Of a stretch of DNA of 10,486 bases, positions 6,932 through 10,486 are shown piece after piece. Each line of letters starts with the position of its first letter. Positions within the stretch are counted from its first letter, which is position 1. The DNA comes from Pseudomonadota bacterium (GTDB taxonomy: Bacteria > Desulfobacterota > BSN033 > WVXP01 > G020346125). The notes under the pieces were generated by a model. It made no database searches. It saw only the letters and a program-made list of their open reading frames with translations, and had not been told where the DNA came from. The DNA is taken from the NCBI GenBank assembly GCA_030608745.1, contig JAUWDQ010000080.1:1-10486 (forward strand), given 5' to 3'. The position numbers were made by a program, and so were the translations under genes.

Positions 6932-6956
6932 GGGGTTATGATCCCCGTGCAAGGGG
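6932..6956 (-). promoter_or_regulatory. Alternating G4/C4 blocks at the dsbD start
   Basis: On the minus strand CCCC (6956-6953), GGGG (6946-6943) and CCCC (6935-6932) follow one another with spacers of 6 and 7 bases, ending two bases before the ATG. The middle block can pair with either neighbour, so two mutually exclusive 4-bp hairpins are possible, one covering the place where a ribosome binding site would be. No ligand or protein is implied; the stems are short. Confidence 0.25.
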
Positions 6957-7109
6957 AAGCGAGGGAAGCTCCTTTAGCAATAGTATAAGAAAAGGACTCC
7001 AGCGGAAAATAGATGATAAATCCAGAGATCCCAATAGCGAGGTTTGTACTGCAATATATAAAAATAACAAAAATTACGATAAAATCAAGGAGTTACAGAC
7101 ATATTTCCA

Positions 7110-7138
7110 TTGACAAAGGGGCAAAGGTCCTTTAATTC
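7110..7138 (+). promoter_or_regulatory. Probable promoter of the lytic transglycosylase gene
   Basis: TTGACA (7110-7115) is a perfect -35. At 17 bases the -10 is the weak TAATTC (7133-7138), with a better TATAAA (7139-7144) too far away for standard spacing. The 12 bases TTGACAAAGGGG are identical to those at the cbcL-like promoter. An A/T-rich stretch upstream (about 7051-7085) could act as an UP element. It supports a start downstream of 7110. Confidence 0.4.
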
Positions 7139-7214
7139 TATAAAAAGGTTGAATAATATGGCCTCGAAATTGCTAGTTCTCGAAAAAGGGATTCCACCGA
7201 GAAGGAAACGTGAG

Positions 7215-8921
7215 ATGAGGAAATTCGTTGCAGTCGGAATGTTGTTCTTTTTGATGGCCTGCTCAAATATCGTTCATCTTCACAAGGGAGCCTTGGATGA
7301 TGAACTCACAGCGGAACCTCTGGCATCTCCGGGGGAGACTCCCTTAGACCCTGGGGAAATTTACAGCATACCCAGTGGTGAGATGGGAGAACTCCCTCAT
7401 ATGGCGGATCTTTCCTCTTCGGATAAGACTCCTGAGAGAAGGGAAGGGGAGGAACAGGAACTCATTGTGGGCATTCCCGGTCCACCCGTGGATGAGGAGG
7501 TCCGTGCCCTCAGTGAACCGTATTTACCCCCAATGGAACAAGGGCTGGATCAAGGAGATAGAGAGATCCTGTGGCCCACTGGCTTCCCTTGGGAAGGTGA
7601 AGAAAGTCCCCTCGTAGAGGCAGAGGAGTACTTTGAGGTGTACTTTCAAGATGAAGCTTCGTTCCAGGAAGAAGAGGTGGCTGAGGAACCAGAATTCGAT
7701 ATCCCAATCGTCATCAATGGGAAAGTGGAACAGTTCATCAAATACTACCAGACAAGGGGACGAAAGGTCTTTAGCCGTTGGCTCGCACGATCGAAGAGGT
7801 ATATCCCCTTGATGAAAGAGCTCTTGAGGGAGAAGGGGTTGCCCGAGGACCTGGTCTATCTTGCGTTAATCGAAAGTGGGTATAATCCCCGTGCCTATTC
7901 GAGGCGAAAGGCCGTGGGCCTCTGGCAGTTCATGTATCACACGGGAAAGCGGTATGGTCTGAAGGTGGACTGGTGGATCGATGAGCGGAGGGATCCGGTG
8001 AAATCGACAATCGCCGCCGCCAGATACCTGAAGCACCTCTACGATCGGTTTGAATGTTGGTACCTGGCAGCAGCCGGCTACAACGCAGGGGAGGGCAAGA
8101 TCCAGAGAGCCGTTAAGAGGTATAAGACCGAGGATTTTTGGGAATTAACCAAGTATCGGTACTTGAAAAGCGAGACGAAAAACTTCATCCCCAAACTGAT
8201 CGCTGCCGCCCTGATCGCCAAGAATCCGGAGGAGTATGGTTTTTCAGACATTTCATACGAAGAGCCCATTCGTTTTGAAACAGTGAAGGTTCCCGATGCC
8301 ACGGATTTAAGGGTAATCGCCAAGGCATCAAGATCAACCTATGAAGAATTGAAACGCCTCAACCCAGAGTTGAGGAGATGGTGTACTCCGCCCAATTACC
8401 CCGATTACGAGCTGAAACTTCCGTATGGGAAAAAGGAAATCTTCTTGAGGAACTTCTCCAAAATTCCTCCTTCGAAGAGGGTAACGTTCCGGAGGCACGT
8501 GGTTCGCTCCGGTGAAACCCTCTCCCACATAGCCCTCCGATACCGAACCGATATTAGGGCTATCATGAGGATGAACCGTATTAGAAACCTCCACTCGATT
8601 AGGGCCGGCCGGTCTTTCATCATCCCTGTAAGGGGAAGCGAGGGTTTAAGGAAGGGGAAGATGTCGGCGAGGTTAAATCAGGGGAGGAACCTTTCAGAAC
8701 ACGAGGGGCGGGGCTTTATTTATACCGTAAGGAAGGGTGATACCCTCTGGGAAATTTCGCGTTCTGCGGGGATTGATTTGGAGAGTCTCTGTCATTGGAA
8801 CGGAATCCAAAACGCGAGCAGGATTTACCCCGGGGATAGGCTAAAGATACCTACTGAGGAGGGCACCCCCCCCTTGGGAAGCGAGGGGAAAGTCCTCCCT
8901 GGGAGAAATCCCGAGGGATGA
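7215..8921 (+). CDS. mltD: MltD-type membrane-bound lytic murein transglycosylase, lipoprotein with LysM modules
   Basis: A 568-residue envelope enzyme that would cleave the MurNAc-GlcNAc bond of peptidoglycan, forming 1,6-anhydro ends. Residues 1-16 are a lipoprotein signal with lipobox LMAC (Cys16). A long acidic, Pro-rich linker (about 25-165) follows. The SLT domain spans about 170-340, with catalytic Glu220 in ALIESGYNP, then AVGLWQF, the RRDP segment and AAAGYNAGEGK. A short LysM-like segment (about 355-403) precedes two clear LysM peptidoglycan-binding modules (427-471 beginning HVVRSGETL, 502-546 beginning YTVRKGDTL). I chose ATG 7215, with AAGGA eight bases upstream and a normal lipoprotein n-region; in-frame starts at 7110 or 7158 would add a long tail before the signal, and 7110 falls in the promoter. 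It is divergent from dsbD and probably monocistronic. The linker is long compared with E. coli MltD. Confidence 0.9.
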   Translation: MRKFVAVGMLFFLMACSNIVHLHKGALDDELTAEPLASPGETPLDPGEIYSIPSGEMGELPHMADLSSSDKTPERREGEEQELIVGIPGPPVDEEVRALSEPYLPPMEQGLDQGDREILWPTGFPWEGEESPLVEAEEYFEVYFQDEASFQEEEVAEEPEFDIPIVINGKVEQFIKYYQTRGRKVFSRWLARSKRYIPLMKELLREKGLPEDLVYLALIESGYNPRAYSRRKAVGLWQFMYHTGKRYGLKVDWWIDERRDPVKSTIAAARYLKHLYDRFECWYLAAAGYNAGEGKIQRAVKRYKTEDFWELTKYRYLKSETKNFIPKLIAAALIAKNPEEYGFSDISYEEPIRFETVKVPDATDLRVIAKASRSTYEELKRLNPELRRWCTPPNYPDYELKLPYGKKEIFLRNFSKIPPSKRVTFRRHVVRSGETLSHIALRYRTDIRAIMRMNRIRNLHSIRAGRSFIIPVRGSEGLRKGKMSARLNQGRNLSEHEGRGFIYTVRKGDTLWEISRSAGIDLESLCHWNGIQNASRIYPGDRLKIPTEEGTPPLGSEGKVLPGRNPEG

Positions 8922-9112
8922 TCTTGTTCAAATCCTTTTTCGCCCGTTAAAAAACTTCTGCCCATTCCAAAAGATCGCTTTCGGTAAATGAGCGCTCAAG
9001 CGCAATTTCACCTCCAAACTCACCCGCCGGGTTCAAATGGGGAAAATTGCCCGTCTTCCCCTTCGCAACAAGTGATTGCCTAAAATTCTCTCACGTTTTT
9101 TCAGGGGTTATG

Positions 9113-10486
9113 ATGCCTGGTGAGCTGGAGAATAAGATCAAAGCCGCCCGGGGAGAGGGGAGGGCTAATCTCCTCTTGAAAAATGCAAAGCTGGTCAATG
9201 TCCTATCCGGGGAAATCTATCCCGCCGAGGTGGCCATATGTGGTGATACCATCGTGGGTATTGGTCACTATGAGGCGGAAAGGGAGATGGATCTGGGGGG
9301 AAAATTCCTCTGCCCTGGATTCATAGACGCCCATGTCCACATGGAAAGCAGTATGGTGATTCCTCCCGAATATGCAAAGGCGGTGGTTCCCCGGGGTACG
9401 ACTTCCGTCATCACCGACCCCCATGAAATTGCAAACGTGATGGGGATCGAGGGGATAACCCTCATGGCCGAGATGACAGAGGGAATTCCCCTCAATACCT
9501 ATATTATGCTCCCCTCCTGTGTCCCCGCAACGGAGATGGAGACCTCCGGGGCACGGCTCGATGCCCGAGATTTAGAAGGGCTGATGGATAGGGAATGGGT
9601 CCTGGGCCTGGGGGAAGTAATGAACTTTCCCGGTGTGATACAGTGCATGCCTGATACGCTGGAAAAAGTTGTGATGGCCCGGGGAAAACCCATTGACGGC
9701 CATTGCCCGGGCCTTAGGGGAAAGGACCTTGCTGCCTACATTACCGCCGGGATTCGGTCGGACCACGAATGCACGAACCTGGAGGAGGCCAGGGAAAAGC
9801 TCCGCAATGGGATGGCAATCCTGATCAGGGAAGGTTCGATGGCCAAAAACCTGGAAGACCTCCTTCCGCTGGTGACCTCGGGAAATGCCCGAAGATGCCT
9901 CTTCGCATCGGACGATCGACACCCCGACGACTTGATAGAGGAGGGGCATCTCGATTTCATCCTCAGCAAGTCCATTAGGCTTGGATTGAGCCCCATTACG
10001 GCGATTCAGATGGCCACCATCAATGTAGCTGAAGTCTATGGGTTGAGGAACGTGGGGGCAGTTGTGCCCGGCTTTAGGGCGGACCTCGTCGTCCTCGATG
10101 ATTTAGACTCAGTCATCGTCGATGGTGTCTTCAAAGACGGAAGGCTGGTAGCCCAGGGAGGGAAGATGTTGCCCGGGATCATATCCTCCAAAGGGATCGA
10201 GATGAGAAATACCATGAAGGTGAAATCCATCAGTCCAGAGGCGATAGCGATAAGGGGGGAAGGACGCGATGCCAAGATCATCGAGATCATCCCCGGTCAG
10301 CTCGTCACGAGGGCAGGAGTTGAACCGGTAACCATAAGGGGTGGGAAAGCAGAAGCGGATCCGAAACGGGACATCCTCAAGGTGGCCGTTTTTGAAAGGC
10401 ATACTGCTTCGGGGAACATCGGGCTGGGTTTCGTGAGGGGCTTTGAGATTAAGGGTGGGGCCATTGGGTCCTCTGTTGCTCATGAC
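9113..10486 (+). CDS. ade: Adenine deaminase, N-terminal 458 codons (3' end beyond window)
   Basis: The enzyme hydrolyses adenine to hypoxanthine and ammonia in purine salvage. The frame is open to the last base, so the C-terminus is missing. Amidohydrolase-superfamily motifs are all present: PGFIDAHVHMESSM with the His74/His76 metal pair, TDPHEIANV (101-109), GEVMN (Glu168), DGHCPG (His197), SDHE (His218), and SDDRHPDD (Asp267/Asp268), followed by the GAVVPGFRADLVVLDD strand that closes the barrel region and the start of the C-terminal adenine deaminase domain. Two ATGs are adjacent (9110 and 9113); AGGGG (9103-9107) is five bases from the second and only two from the first, so I prefer 9113. 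A TAAAAT (9081-9086) may be a -10, without a clear -35. It follows mltD after about 190 bases of unassigned sequence and looks independent of the cytochrome genes. Confidence 0.92.
   Translation, partial: MPGELENKIKAARGEGRANLLLKNAKLVNVLSGEIYPAEVAICGDTIVGIGHYEAEREMDLGGKFLCPGFIDAHVHMESSMVIPPEYAKAVVPRGTTSVITDPHEIANVMGIEGITLMAEMTEGIPLNTYIMLPSCVPATEMETSGARLDARDLEGLMDREWVLGLGEVMNFPGVIQCMPDTLEKVVMARGKPIDGHCPGLRGKDLAAYITAGIRSDHECTNLEEAREKLRNGMAILIREGSMAKNLEDLLPLVTSGNARRCLFASDDRHPDDLIEEGHLDFILSKSIRLGLSPITAIQMATINVAEVYGLRNVGAVVPGFRADLVVLDDLDSVIVDGVFKDGRLVAQGGKMLPGIISSKGIEMRNTMKVKSISPEAIAIRGEGRDAKIIEIIPGQLVTRAGVEPVTIRGGKAEADPKRDILKVAVFERHTASGNIGLGFVRGFEIKGGAIGSSVAHD

Noticed and set aside
7110..7214. 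N-terminal extension of the lytic transglycosylase from 7110 or 7158
   Set aside because: 7110 lies on the -35 box, and either extension would put 19-35 extra residues before the lipoprotein signal.
8992..9003. GCGC-TCAA-GCGC hairpin as a terminator
   Set aside because: The stem is four to five pairs with only a short AATTT after it; too weak to call.
9023..9043. tRNA T-arm-like GGGTTCAAAT
   Set aside because: The flanking bases do not form the T stem and no acceptor, D or anticodon arms are present.
9039..9061. Hairpin GGGGAA/TTCCCC as a terminator after mltD
   Set aside because: The loop is 11 bases, the stem is only six pairs, and no T-run follows.
1..10486. CRISPR array, transposase, rRNA or tRNA
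   Set aside because: No regularly spaced repeats, transposase motifs or structural RNA signatures were seen on either strand.

Overview
The window looks like a chromosomal segment from an anaerobic, cytochrome-rich bacterium of the Desulfobacterota (former Deltaproteobacteria) type. The basis is gene content: a multiheme cytochrome that appears to be a selenoprotein, a nine-haem CbcL-like quinol-oxidising cytochrome, a full-length DsbD, a deltaproteobacterial-style MltD, and dispersed palindromic repeats of a kind I associate with that group. The assignment is inference; no marker gene is present.

Layout. 1-99 (-) is the first 33 codons of an endonuclease III-related protein with its own promoter. 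100-748 is a long gene-free stretch holding an inverted repeat and a tract of palindromic repeats (about 430-652). 749-2356 (+) is the key gene: a secreted protein with a degenerate 5'-nucleotidase (UshA-like) domain and four CXXCH haem motifs (ExtKL-like). Its frame is interrupted at codon 50 by an in-frame TGA, in the position where relatives have the last Cys of a Cys-Gly-Cys motif. A 7-bp stem with a G-starting tetraloop follows at the right distance, so I read the codon as selenocysteine. A gene caller that stops at TGA would start at 950 and lose the signal peptide.

Convergent to it, separated by only 10 bases, is 2367-4289 (-), a CbcL-like inner-membrane protein (nine c-haem motifs plus a HydC/FdnI-type cytochrome b domain), with its own TTGACA promoter. 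Upstream on the same strand are a DUF1684 exported protein (4434-5072) and DsbD (5137-6930). Divergent from dsbD is an MltD-type lytic transglycosylase lipoprotein with two LysM modules (7215-8921, +). The window ends inside an adenine deaminase (9113 onward, +).

How they may work together (inference): CbcL would take electrons from menaquinol to periplasmic haems. The selenocytochrome would act further out in the same type of respiratory electron-transfer chain. DsbD would supply reductant to the periplasm to keep CXXCH cysteines (and perhaps the Cys/Sec centre) reduced for haem attachment. MltD and adenine deaminase look like ordinary housekeeping neighbours.
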